From Marsupella aquatica (taxonomy: Eukaryota; Marchantiophyta): a DNA stretch of 64,000 nucleotides. The notes under the pieces were generated by a model that was not told the origin of the DNA, searched no databases, and saw only the letters and a list, made by a program, of their open reading frames with translations. Shown here piece after piece: positions 1 to 10,410 of the stretch. Position 1 is the stretch's first letter; each line of letters opens with the position of its first letter. The stretch spans positions 15,562,001 to 15,626,000 of the forward strand of contig OZ316898.1 of NCBI GenBank assembly GCA_973895155.1, given 5' to 3'. Made by a program: the position numbers and the translations under genes.

Positions 1-597
1 TTGGAGGAAATCACAAGGAAGATGGAGAACCTACAGCGGCGGGCCGACAACCAAACGGAGCGGCTGAAGAAACAAGCCGCAATATTTAAATGCTTGGCTT
101 CATCAAGTCCAACTCCAATTGGGGCAACCCAGTTACTAGGGGTAGTATTGGCCGAAGGACAAGCCGAGACACTCACCCCGGTGCCGGAGGTAAGGGGCAA
201 GGGGAAGGAACCGGCTGTCAAAATAGGGAAGAAGAAGAAGCGGAAACCTTCTAGGTTTGGGAGTTATACGGCTTCTCAAGCCGTTGTGACCAAGAAGATA
301 AACCCGACACCAACCTCCAGCATCGACACGGCGGTGGATCCACCAGTCCTAGGAAGTGGGGATGGCAAGGCCGAGGCCGGGACAACCAGTAATGAAGCCA
401 AGGTACCAGATCCTCCACTAGAACATGTTGGGGAGGCCGTGACCGATGCTGAGGCCGAAGCCGAGGGTGGACCCAGTCAGGCCGATGAAGAGTTGACTCG
501 GTCCGGGGCAGGTAATCTGTCAGAGGACGGACCAACGACAGTGGTTGAGGAGGAAGCGTTGGGGGCGTCCATTGAGGACCAGCCACCGGGGTCGTGA
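1..597 (+). CDS. C-terminal part of the E-type coiled-coil protein (partial)
   Basis: The 198 codons start outside the window. The first 30 residues finish a long heptad-rich coiled coil (ENLQRRADNQTERLKKQA). A low-complexity Pro/Glu/Ala-rich acidic tail follows, with a basic KIGKKKKRKPSR patch near residue 75 that could act as a nuclear signal. It matches the C-termini encoded on the minus strand at 42695-43200 and 57876-58640. This copy keeps about 39 residues beyond the point where the E2 copy hits an early stop. No enzymatic motif is visible. A structural or Gag-like role is only a guess from the coiled coil and the element context. Confidence 0.6.
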   Translation: MEEITRKMENLQRRADNQTERLKKQAAIFKCLASSSPTPIGATQLLGVVLAEGQAETLTPVPEVRGKGKEPAVKIGKKKKRKPSRFGSYTASQAVVTKKINPTPTSSIDTAVDPPVLGSGDGKAEAGTTSNEAKVPDPPLEHVGEAVTDAEAEAEGGPSQADEELTRSGAGNLSEDGPTTVVEEEALGASIEDQPPGS

Positions 598-1387
598 CGG
601 TGTAAGGGAGCCGTCCCTTTTAGGGAGGGCGGACATGGAGGTAGGAGGCGTGAGTGGGCAGGACGGGCGCTGATCTCCAAGTTTAGACTAAGGATCAGGA
701 CCAGGAGACGGCCTTGACACTTAGATTAGTGGGATTGCGGAGCGACACTTGTGCTCCTGCCTCGCTATACATAGGTAGATTACAGTTAGGTAGATTATAG
801 TAAGTAGATTAGGCTTACGCTGCAAGGAATTAGGCGGATCCACAACCAGGATAAGTACCTGGGCTGCAGGGAGTTCAGGGCCTCTTCTTTAGCAAGTTTT
901 TAGTTGCACCAGCAGGGCTGGGATCAAGTAGTAAGAAAAGCTCTCGGTTAGTTATACAGTGACCCTTGTGTATATTCATGTTTCCTCATACCTAAGAACT
1001 TAATAGAGTTGGTCTCACGGCTTAGTTCACAGAGCTTGTGTATGAGATGTACTGTTTGTATGGCAAGTGCATGGTATAACTCAGTCAGAAGGAGTCATTT
1101 TGCTATTTGTGTGTCGCATTAACTTGTGTGAAGAGTGCCCACATCAATGAAGGAAAGTAGCAAGGGAGTGAGAGATGGATGTGTCGAGCTGAGAGAGGTC
1201 TTAGCGGCTTAACCAAGCCAATTGGGGATCATTCCGACAGCGGAATCCAAATATACCTAATGGAAAACCAGGAGAGGAATACAAGGGAGGGCCTAGAATA
1301 GGCCGGCTAAGTATCTCATGACCCGATGAAGGATCTGTCCAGTATATGTGTGTAAAATGTTAATCGTAGTAGTAGAGGAGATTAGCA
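598..1387. other. Non-coding 3' region of E1
   Basis: There is no credible gene here. The sequence is nearly collinear with the 3' non-coding tails of E2 (39260-39694, then 42377-42690) and E4 (57075-57875). That includes short iterated CTACCTA/TAGGTAGATTA motifs near 770-810. Confidence 0.6.
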
Positions 1388-1496
1388 GCGTCCCATACCG
1401 CTAAGCCGCGGAAACGGCCTCGTCGAGGACGAAACCTGGAGGAATCGGCTTGTGCGGGGGGGGGGGTTTTCTTGGGTTTGGGGCGCCATGGGACGC
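1388..1496 (+). other. Conserved terminal stem structure of E-type elements
   Basis: GCGTCCCAT at 1388-1396 pairs perfectly with ATGGGACGC at 1488-1496. Nested inside, AAGCCG pairs with CGGCTT and a CTCG/CGAG hairpin lies in the centre. The same arms and centre occur in reverse orientation near 39150-39265 (E2) and 56965-57075 (E4). The element ends six bases after the right arm. The region could form a strong RNA or DNA cruciform at the 3' terminus. It lacks the CUGAUGA core of a hammerhead ribozyme. Confidence 0.6.
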
Positions 1497-2051
1497 ACCA
1501 CAAGGAGTCAAATCATTTCGACTTTGAGCTCAACTCTAAGTGACGATTGGTGTTTCGTTTCTTTTGAGCTTTGAGCATGAGGAAGCTAAGGAGTTGGGAG
1601 TTGGCTATGATTGGAATACAAAGGGCTGTTGGTTCGTCTTCTGGCGGCCAAGAGTTTGTCTTTTGAGTTCTGAACCCGCGTGGCAGTGACTCGTCGGGCG
1701 GGGATGCTGCTCCCAAGGTGTATTTGAGGCCTGGGCTTCGGCTCAGTCCAGGGGAGTCGATCGTTTATGGAAATTTGGATTGAGGTTGGAGGTGCTACTG
1801 ATTGTGGATCAGCGAGCCTGAGTGTTGGATTGTTGGCGATGCGAGCTATGAGATTCTGAGTTCTGAGCTTGAGCACTTTAGGAATTGGATTTCGTGGATT
1901 TTCTGACTTGATAGCCTTTGAGTTGACGATAGCTCGATGGAAGATAGATAGTAGCCCGCCAAAGGGTTAGAGATCAGACTTTCACGAGTGACCCGCCCAA
2001 GGGCACCCATTGTATTGATAGCGAGATTTCCAAGAAGTAAAGTGTTTAAGT

Positions 2052-2915
2052 TTGCGCCTCGAATCGTGTTTGTCACTCATCTGGATCGCAGCCAGAAACA
2101 ATTTGTTTTCCCGAGGTGACCCTTGCAACAGTCCACGCGATATTGGCGACCATACTGGGGATACCTTGGGGCGATTAGGCAAGATGGGTGATAGCGACAA
2201 GATTGATCGGATTTCCCACATCGTCATGATGATGATGCGGAGTATAAGGAAAGAGGAGATTGAAGTTGAAAAGGAGAACAGGGATGTGGGCAGAATGACT
2301 CGTTGTCTCCAAGAGGTTTTGAAAGTAAAGGGACAATTTGATGGAAGGAATGTAACGAGTTACCTGAAGAGTTACCCGACAGAAGCAGTTGTCTACAAGT
2401 TCAGTGAGGATACAGCCATGAGGGAGTTCCTAGTTCTGGTGGAGCCAGAGCTAACCTCTACAGTAAAGTTGATCATTGACTCGGCTGAGAATTGGGATGA
2501 TTTTGATTCCAGGATGAAGGAGGAGTTCCAGGCTGAGGATGTTGATAGAGTCACTCAAGCCATGTTTCTTGATTGGGTGAATGATCGTAATAAGAAGCTG
2601 AAAGGTCCGCAAGAGTTGCTAAGGGAATTCCAGCTTAAGGTGTCCCAGTTACCAAAGAGGGATGTTGGGATCATTGAGATGCAACGCTCCACTCTATTCT
2701 TGAGAGCAGCTGATGAGGATCTCAGGGAGGAGTTGGAAAATGCGATGGAATTGCTCGAGCCGACTAGGGTGACCTTGTCGAATGATTGGAACCAAGTGGA
2801 AAAGGCAATGTCAAAAGTGAGCAATCGGCCCCGGGGTCCTCACTTCTTTTCTTCTGACCCATCACGCGCGAATAAATATAGGGTTTTTTTATTGGGTTTA
2901 GTGAAATACTTTTAA
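2052..2915 (+). pseudogene. Ty3-like Gag (capsid region), broken
   Basis: The ORF carries a retrotransposon Gag pattern: a start like GQFDGRNVTSYLKSY, followed by a WDDFDSRMKEEF segment and a helix-rich domain ending near residue 255 (residues counted from the ORF start). This is the arrangement of the Ty3 capsid N- and C-lobes. The true start is probably the Met at 2184 or upstream in the leader. The frame runs into an AT-rich insertion after about 2840, where the last 25 residues look unrelated. The zinc knuckle lies downstream in a separate ORF, so the gene is disrupted. Family membership is inferred from pattern only. Confidence 0.55.
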
Positions 2916-3245
2916 ATTTTTGTTGAAGAACATTAGGGTTATTTTAATCCAATTTTGAGAATTATAAGAATCATAGGGGTTTTTTAAATCAAATATATGA
3001 ATATTCTTGGAATATTCCATTAAGTTAGGGGTAAAAAAATTCCTAAAAAAAACTTTATTGACTTAACTTTTAGGGTGTTTATTCCCCCAAAACTTCGAGC
3101 GTGATATGAGACACCCCTTGGATTGAGGCCCCCGAGCAATCGGCACCGAAGGTGAGAGTTGGATAGGGAAGCCACGACTCTTGAGCTGAAGGTGCCTGAA
3201 CCGTTGTTGACTAAGACAAAATAGGAACTAGCCAAGGAGGAAGCA

Positions 3246-3470
3246 TTGCCGGTAATAGATGATCTTGCGGAAATGATGCAGAACTTGAAAATCCTGACTG
3301 CACATTTGGCTGAGAAGCCTAAGGTTGGAAGCGTCCCAGAGAGGAGATGGGAGCCCCAGAGTTGGCCATGCATGTGGTGCGACAATAAGGATCATGACAA
3401 GAGGGAATGTCAAGATCTAAAGAAAGCAGCTGATAAGGGGTTGGTCAAGTTCACCGGAGAGATTGGCTAG
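3246..3470 (+). pseudogene. Gag zinc-knuckle fragment (CCHC)
   Basis: The short ORF contains CMWCDNKDHDKREC, a CX2CX4HX4C nucleic-acid-binding knuckle at about 3368-3410. It lies directly downstream of the capsid-like ORF and is the expected C-terminal part of the same Gag. It ends at a TAG at 3468, and related frame continues beyond. Confidence 0.6.
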
Positions 3471-3610
3471 AAGAAGATATCGTTTCCGGATAATGAGGAG
3501 CCGATTCCCTTCAATTCAAACAAGGGAGGGATGAAGGCATTGGCCGAGAGGCGAGAGGAAGTGGAGAGGCATCCTCTTCACATGCGGAAGCAAATGTTTA
3601 TAATATCGAG

Positions 3611-4336
3611 TTGGATGGCCCTGTGATTGAGTCGGATGAGTATTACCAGAGATTGGCGGATTGTGTCCGACAAAAGTCAGGATGGGAGGACCCGGTTCTG
3701 ATCAATATGATTACAGTCAAAGTAGGAGCGGCTTGGGACATAGAAGCGAACTCTAAGCGGAGGAAAACTGATGAGGATGATACCTTGTTGCAGTCAGGGG
3801 AACGAGAAAGACGGGAAACTTGTGATCGAGAGAGGAAGGTAAGGTTCAAAGAGGAAGAGGAGGTCAAGAAGCAACCGGCTGCTGAAAAGCCGATTAGAAA
3901 GGATCCGGGTTGGGTGCTTGGAAGAGATTTGGATCAGGCCATGTATCCGGAAATGGTGGCCAAAAAGTTTTGGAGCCAGCAGGCTCAGGGGTTTTCCAAT
4001 GCTGAGTTATTTGGGAGCATGAAGCGAGAGATCCAGGAAGCCATTTTAGAGAGGTCAAAGAGGAAACGGATATACAAAGAGGGACCTCATACATTGATGG
4101 GGGAGGCCCGAGGGTTGGACTTGGGTGGATTTTGGACTTATGTGACCATTGCTGATGCGGAAACTAATGATGAGTTTGAGGATGCAAATGAGGAATTCAA
4201 AGAAGAAGCTAGGAAGAACAAAGTTGGAATTGCGCTCGACAATAGGCTCGTGGCCAGAGTCAAAAGTCGAGCGGCTGAGGTCCAGGTAAGGTCATTTGCA
4301 AGCTTTGGAATGACGAAGGAAAATCCATGTCACTAA
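3611..4336 (+). pseudogene. Gag-Pro linker region of the Ty3-like element
   Basis: These 241 codons are highly charged, with a KVRFKEEEEVKKQ stretch followed by a segment like GFSNAELFGSMKREIQEAI. That segment resembles the conserved helix found just before the aspartic protease in plant Ty3 polyproteins. No DTG/DSG protease motif is reached before the element breaks off near 4345. The assignment rests on position and on this helix, and is moderate at best. Confidence 0.4.
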
Positions 4337-4344
4337 GGCTAGAA

Positions 4345-5338
4345 ACTCAATCCAAACTTAGAGTCCGAGGGATCGTCTCTGCAATATGATTGCCCATGTT
4401 AGCGCCCAGGTAGCCATGGAATGTTTCGATCCCCAAGACTCATCCCTTCATCACGAGGCAAGAAAAGACAATTTCAAATGTCCGATGTCTCCTTCACGAC
4501 ACTCTCATTATCCACAACGGATGTGGATGGAAGATCAGTTTCCGATTGCGCCACCAACAACGGCACATGGCGCGGTGGCCTTGCGCCCCTACCATTACCA
4601 ACGTTCGGGACTCGATGCTCCATCACTCTGGAATCAGGATGGAATGACTCACTTTCTTCAAATGATGCGAAACGAGGAACGGGAAAGGAAAAAAGTGTTG
4701 TAAATCCAAAACAAAACTCTCTCTATGAACAACGTCCAAAATGTTTTGGGGATACAAAAGTGGATCTCATTCCTTTAATAGGCATAGTGACCGGTGGGAA
4801 GGGCCCAATGCCAATGACGAGGAAACAAATCTGATAGAATCGACAAGAATTCCAACAATAACAATCCCTGACAACGGATCCAAAGACCAGCATAAGAGAC
4901 AATTTGGCTAACGCCAGGCGCTATCAAAGTGAAACAGTAATTATCATCACTGATGGACAAGAACATAAAAGACTGGGAAACAAACCTGGCGTTAACTATG
5001 TCTTTCCAAAAGGCCGATAATTAAAATATATAAATTGAGGTTAAGGGTTTCCCATTTTTACCACCAAATGACGGGAGAAAACAGTCATTTAACGATAGTA
5101 CTAGAAGCCGACCAACGACCACTGGACAATATCCTTTGCCTATCAATAGACTCCAACGGTAACAATATCCACGATACACACCTTTTTGGCTAACGCCCAA
5201 CGCTAACAAAAACTCAGAATAAATTGGCTAACGCCTGGCTCTATCCAATATAGGTCCCAAGAAATCCCTCCCAATCTAGGTCAAAATAATCCAATAATTT
5301 TCTCTATAAGTCTCTAGACTTATAGAGATTCAAGATTC
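4345..5338. other. Left flank of MULE-1, no recognisable gene
   Basis: Only short unsupported ORFs are present. The stretch contains three degenerate copies of the MULE palindrome (4909-4923, 5191-5205, 5230-5244) and partial copies near 4392 and 4984. It ends at the 17-bp TSD of a LINE tail. Confidence 0.45.
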
Positions 5339-5355
5339 AATAGAACTTGAACCTC

Positions 5356-5808
5356 TTCTTTGGCACATCTGGCTGGCACGGAATGCTCAAATGTTTGATC
5401 ATTCATGTGTTAGATCGTTTGACCAGGTGGGTGTGATTACGAAGGCTTTGGATCATCTCGCGGCTGTGGCTGCCACACATTCATCCACTCAGGACCGTAA
5501 ACACTGTCGTCTGATCGGTGCTAGGACTCTTTTAGTTAGTGAGCGCTCTAGACTTATGAGTTTAGGGATTCGACGTATTACCGCTTGAGTTGGGTCATTC
5601 TACCTGCGTGATGCACTTTTGCACTTTTAGCTCTTGACCTGCGGTGGGCATGATCTTCTCTTATGGTTCCACTTTTTGCATCTTGTGGATTAGTTGCAAT
5701 CTACTGTTTAGATGCTCTTCCCCTCGGGGTCTTTTGCCTTTGGGCCTGCTTGTTCCCCCATCCGTGGGGTTCACGCAGAATAAACATATATTAAAAAAAT
5801 AAAAAATA
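5356..5808 (+). mobile_element. 5'-truncated LINE insertion with 17-bp TSD
   Basis: The insert is flanked by AATAGAACTTGAACCTC at 5339-5355 and again at 5809-5825. It ends in an A-rich tail (5782-5808). Its start encodes LWHIWLARNAQMFDH, which matches the C-terminal end of plant LINE ORF2 (compare LWALWLARNKHLFQ encoded near 46500-46560). The rest is LINE 3' UTR. TSD, truncation and tail together make this a clear target-primed insertion into the MULE-1 left flank. Confidence 0.9.
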
Positions 5809-8800
5809 AATAGAACTTGAACCTCACCAATGACACAAATAAACCAAGAACATAGTATTTATTATATGTGGATACTTGAAATTGGTTTACAATGAAATTG
5901 TGTAACAAATGTGCATGCTGGAAACTATACTAATCGGAGGACTCTGCCTTAGTACTCTCTGACCTATCGGTAGATTCCGCCTCATCGTCCACAAACTCAC
6001 TTCTACAAATGTCATCCACAAACCTCCTCACTAAAAACTTCCTATCACAACCTCTCCTTAGACGAAGGCCCTTCGTTTCCCAAGACAATGTTCGGCACCT
6101 CTCAACTTTTCTGGCCGCCTTCTCTGCGTATGATGGAAGAATAAATGGTTTTTCTGGTGTCATCTCCATTGCTTCAACAATCATTTTCCGAAGGTCAAAC
6201 CTTCTCCGCATATTCCACTCCGACCTGAAAGTTTTCATAGATATTAAAAATATATACATGTAAAAATATCTTATTGAAAACAATCATGGATTTGGAGCGG
6301 GCTTACGAGCATTACTGAGAAGACTCCTCATCCTTGGATTCAGATTCTGATCCCAAAGGATTTCTCTTCTCTTCCTTGTCATCTCCAAGATTGACGACGG
6401 GAACATCTTCCTCATCAGGTTCTCCAGCAACATCCGGCTCGCTTTCTTCAGAATCAAAGTTTAAAATTGATCTAACTCTGTCCAACTTCTCTTTCCCCTT
6501 CCTTGAGACTGTCTTGTCCAGAGTCAAAATTGACTTTGGCTCCAAAATGTCATCTAGCATCAATCTTGCAGTAGTCACAAACTCTCGCCGCCCTTTGACA
6601 CCAATAACAAATCTGCCACAATAGTGTCCCGCCACAAATGAACTTCTCGAACAAGCGGTCCAATCAATGAAAATATCCTCACGACAGGAGATGAGCTCTA
6701 TGACAGATTGCATAAACCCAACTGTGAGCCTTCCATTTCCACAGGCCACAAGGTCTGGCATTGGATCAGTCTTTAAAGACGAAAGTCCTATAAGATTTGT
6801 AACAGAGGGATCTTCGGAGGGTGACAATGGACAAAACTTGGGATCTTTGGGGATTGAAGTTTTGCTTGAAACACGGCCGAATATATCCAACCTCAGCGTG
6901 AAGATCTGCAAAACAAAATAATAGTGAGGTCGTGGTAAACAATTTCAACTAGCATAGTCATACATAATATTAGCGCCTGGCGCTGGCCAAAAAGTAATGC
7001 AGATAATTCTTACCTGAGTATCAGACTTAGGTTTGTACATAGGAAACCCCATGACGACTGTATGCGAGGCAATACAGGAAAACTTCTGAGACTGTTGGCA
7101 TGCAGATATTACTTCCAAAATCTGATCGTACTCTCCAGTGTGAAGAATAGCCAGAAGTCCATCGTCAGAAAGGAAAGGGTCCATTGCGCTAAAAAAAGCC
7201 AATGGAAGAGAGTGGTCTTGCAAATTCCATTTGGGTACTTTTTTGTCTAAAAGAGATGGTCTCAACCCAGTTGGCAAATAGAGAAAGTCAACATCGACAC
7301 CAAATGCCCTAACTTTACCCCCTCTAATTACCCGCTTCGCACGGGATCTCGACTTAACAAGGTTTTTACCCCAGCTCTCAACCCGACCAACCCATGATGG
7401 CTTCTCTTCCCGCTTGAACACACTCTCGTAGAAGTCTGCCAAGGTGGACTCCACAAATGTATGTCTTGATTTATTCCCCTTGAAGTCTCCCACATTCTGT
7501 TGTAAACCAATTTGCTGCAAGTGTTTCCCTCTGAGAACCCGCGGACGTAGAAACACGACGTTTCTTCTTCCTCCTTATGCTGGTTGCATCCATGGGTGGA
7601 ACACTCACATCCTCAGGCGTTGCCGACCGACCCTTCAGGCGGCTCCTCATCCTTCCCGACACTAATTTCACGAGAGGGCTCTGGTGTTGCAATTCCAGCA
7701 TTACCAAAAACCAACCTCGCGTCTGATTTTTGAGACCCTGCTAAAACACAAAATTGTGGTTAATAATAGCGTCGGGCGCTAGCCAACATTAAGCTTTGAC
7801 AACTAGGCAGAAATAGACAAACAAACATACGAACTCACTCTTTTGGGTCTCTTTATGAGATCCACTTGGGGTTGTTTCTTGCTTGGCTTTCGCTCTGGGT
7901 TTCCGACTCCTTGCAACTTGGACGACTCGGGTCTCGCAAATTCTTTGTAGCTTTATGGCCGATCGATCTATCTCTTCATTGGTCGCTTGCTTCATCTCCA
8001 ACAAAATATTCCTTGGAACTATATTCTTTGATAACTTCTAGAAAGCATCTTTCTCCGTATCATCAAATGGGGAACTCCACTTGTCTGTGTCAAGATACCA
8101 TGGACAATGCAAAACCTCCCAGTTTGTTGTCTTTCTTGGGGGAAACTTCCCTTTGGCTGGGTACATCGAGTACCCAAGAAATTCCCCAGACGCTTCAGAC
8201 CTCAAAATTACAACGGCCCACTTTTGGAAGGCACCAGGATAGGCCCAAAAATAGGAAGGCTCACTCCTCTCCATTTTCATGTACTATCGATACAAATATC
8301 TCTTTGCTCTCTTGCGGTTGACATCACTCAAATCCTCCTTATCAGCGTACTTGGATTCCCAAATGTTGTTGAAGAACTTTGCCCTTATGGAATCACCGTA
8401 CTTTCTAAAATCCTCTAAAATCACTTCCCTCAACTTCTCAAATGTCATGACCTCTCCGACCAGTGTTGAAAGACGCTGTTCTGTACACAAAGCCATAACT
8501 TCGTTCAAAGATGCATCTAAGAGAGCAGTGGCTATCCCCTCAATTGTATTCCAAACATGCCAGGTGTGACACCGCTGCTTGACGGGGTCATCAAAAATGC
8601 CAAAGGGATGAAAAAACTGTTTCCGTAAGTCGGGAGTACAATGAGCAATGAGAAGCGTACTTTGCAGCTTTGGATCTAATGCCAAATTGGCAGTGAACAA
8701 GCAAGCTCTATCCATCGTGTAGAATACGGCGTCAGGGACCTTCTCGCATTTCAGCCGATCAGTAAGACTATACATTTTGGCACAAGTGTCCATGAAATCT

Positions 8801-9206
8801 TCAAACTCTGGGCTCAGCAAGGAAGTGAGCTTCGGATTTTCACGGTCCACTCCTTAGTTGCTTCCTTCATCATCTGATTGTGATGAAGACTGGTCTCTTC
8901 AACAGACCACGGTGCACCGGAATTGGTCGCCTGGTCTTCATCACCTGCAACTGTTGCGAGTAGGACTTGATCTTATTCTCACATAGGATATAGACCAAGG
9001 CCTCCATTGGCATCTTCTTAGTAAACCAAGAACCTTTTTGGGTCCCTTTCCGAGTCTTCTCAAATTTGGTGTAATTCGCTTTGTCTATGATGGGTTTATA
9101 ATATTCAAGATCATGTGCCAAAATCCTCCTGATTCTGTCCGCGTCCAAAATCCAAGAGGACTTTACAACTGCTTGCCCCGTCCTGTGAAATTCATCATTT
9201 TAGAAA

Positions 9207-9221
9207 TAGCGCCTGGCGCTA
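9207..9221. repeat. MULE palindrome in intron 1 of the second gene (others at 6971, 7767)
   Basis: TAGCGCCTGGCGCTA, perfect 7-bp arms around a T/A centre. In the same gene 6971-6985 has one change and 7767-7781 two. All three sit between GT/AG borders. Confidence 0.8.
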
Positions 9222-9312
9222 ACATAGACCCTTAAACCAGAAATAACATAGAATTCACAGACAGAAACCAACAAATTTGAGAGTTTCAATCACTGGTGAG
9301 AGACAACTCACT

Positions 9313-9881
9313 GGTTCACAATGTGCATCGCTGCTTCAATCTCGATGATAGATTCCTTGTCCCCCTTGAAGATTGTGCATTGCACTTGAGGATGATACTT
9401 TGGATTCTCTGGACTCTCACTAGTAACTTGTGTCCACAAAAATAGTCGATGATTCCCATCAAAAACTGAGAACATTTTGTCCTTGAGGACCAAGAAAGCG
9501 GGGTCTGCTTCACATTCGGCTTCAAACAATTGGTTCTCCGCAACCCAAATTGGATCCCAGGCGCTCCAAATTTCTTCTGTACACAATTGTGGAGCACCTT
9601 AATTTGGCGTTGGAAGGTTGGACAAAAAACCGCATGCCTATGGACAAATTGTACCCAGATGTTCTGAAGGAGGCCTTCAGCTTCTTGATTGATTGACTAT
9701 TCCTCTGAAGAGTGTGGACGACCTCCATATGAACGAGACGGCATAACGGAATACGCGGTGGCTCCTTTGGTAATCCATTCGCATCAACGCCGAACGACAT
9801 GACATGCTTTTGTATCACATCGACCACTGATTTCTCAATATCTTTGGCGTTCTGGACAGCAAACTCACCGACCTACTCCAT
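9313..9881 (-). other. ParB/Srx-like domain of the MULE second gene
   Basis: What is seen is a segment reading PRIPLCRLVH, then SIKKLKASFRTSGYNL, and about 80 residues later KMFSVFDGNHRLFLWTQV. In the ParB/sulfiredoxin superfamily the N-terminal strand, the 'SI..L..S...G' helix and a GERR or DG.HR motif occur in this order. Fusion of a ParB-type domain to an N4/N6 DNA methylase is known in phage and prophage proteins. The assignment is inference from motif order alone. A 1-nt frameshift near 9598 lies between the two halves. The domain is missing from the second copy at 56366. Confidence 0.5.
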
Positions 9882-9929
9882 TTTTTCTCGCCTTGGTTTT
9901 GGACACGGAAGCTCTACCTGATTGAGGGG

Positions 9930-10320
9930 ATACTGCGCAGTGGAACAAGTTATCCTTCGAATCGAAACACAACTAGAATACAATGACTCTGAAGACTGAG
10001 AATGGTTTGGTGACCCAGATCCCATTTTGTTATACTCTCCCACCCACCGTGTTGCAATGTACTCCCGTTCAAGTTGGAATCATACGGGAGTTCAGTCAGG
10101 AATTCGTGTGGGAGTTTGGAGACACTTACTCGTGTGGAGTTCATGTATGTTTGCCCGCAACGATACCAATGCAATTGAGGCAAATCTTTCACACCTCAAA
10201 CAACTCTGGAAAGCCCAAAGTACCTTCAATGTACGGTCGTTGGAAATATTTGCGATGGCGTACTCAACCGAAAGGGGTATCTAAGGTCTGGAGGACCGTT
10301 AAACGAATAAGTGTTTAGAG
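9930..10320 (+). other. Conserved coding-like relic shared by MULE-1 and MULE-2
   Basis: The plus strand encodes IETQLEYNDSED, a stop, then EWFGDPDPILLYSP. This matches 26130-26260, which encodes LETQLKYDDSEDWEWFGDPD. Similarity continues for about 250 bp but changes frame, so both copies look like decayed ends of a third MULE gene or of a captured exon. No family is recognised. Confidence 0.4.
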
Positions 10321-10410
10321 GTTAAACTCAACAAACACCTGGAGAAGATTGGACCGTTGATTAAGTCTCAGATTGATTGACCAGGGTTCAGCGGAGGTGT
10401 ATCAAGGTAT

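Larger units (their letters stand above)
1..1502 (+). mobile_element. E1: 3' part of a TGTG...CACA coiled-coil element
   Basis: The piece holds the end of the element's single protein gene, a roughly 900-bp non-coding tail and the terminus ACGCACCACA at 1502. The tail and terminus recur in opposite orientation at the left ends of E2 (39145 onward) and E4 (56960 onward), which fixes the boundary. The element is cut by the window start, so its 5' end and TSD cannot be seen. An 11-G run lies at 1456-1466. The class is uncertain: ends and TSDs of sister copies look retroviral-like, but no LTR pair is visible. Confidence 0.7.
1503..4345 (+). mobile_element. Ty3/gypsy-like retrotransposon 5' fragment (leader, gag, start of pro)
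   Basis: The order is a 5' leader (1503-2050), a gag-like ORF, a CCHC zinc knuckle ORF and a charged linker that normally precedes the protease. The fragment stops near 4345, where MULE-1 sequence begins. Part of the leader (about 1931-2145) is repeated at 16236-16402, on the other side of MULE-1. Protease, RT, RNase H and integrase are absent. An AT-rich block at 2860-3070 interrupts the gag. Confidence 0.6.
5930..9881 (-). pseudogene. MULE-1 second gene: ParB-like N-terminus, methyltransferase-like C-terminus
   Basis: There are five visible exons: 9881-9313, about 9194-7839, about 7735-7014, 6911-6316 and 6226-5930, with GT/AG borders and a palindrome in three of the introns. The start is an ATG at 9879-9881. 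Exon 1 resembles a ParB/Srx fold (IPLCRLVH, SIKKLKASFRTSGY, FSVFDGNHRLFLW). Exon 2 encodes an unrecognised conserved region (MDRACLFTANLALDPKLQ). Exons 3-4 resemble a beta-class DNA methyltransferase: the GLLAILHTGEYDQ strand, then IFIDWTACSRSSFVAGHYCGRFVIGV in place of motif I. This copy is dead. It has a TAG at codon 3 (9873-9875), a frameshift near 9598, in-frame stops near 8282 and 8039, and frame changes near 8900 and 7540. The motif I glycines are also lost. The spliced product would be roughly 1,100 residues. Confidence 0.6.

Noticed and set aside
1388-1496. Hammerhead ribozyme in the E-type terminal structure (GGACGAAAC-like word)
   Set aside because: The CUGAUGA core and a cleavage triplet in the right place are missing, and E2 and E4 do not keep the hairpin next to GAAA. 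Kept only as a conserved stem.
9568-9582. Palindrome site in the second-gene exon (CCAGGCGCTCC)
   Set aside because: Only one half-arm matches, so it is coding coincidence.
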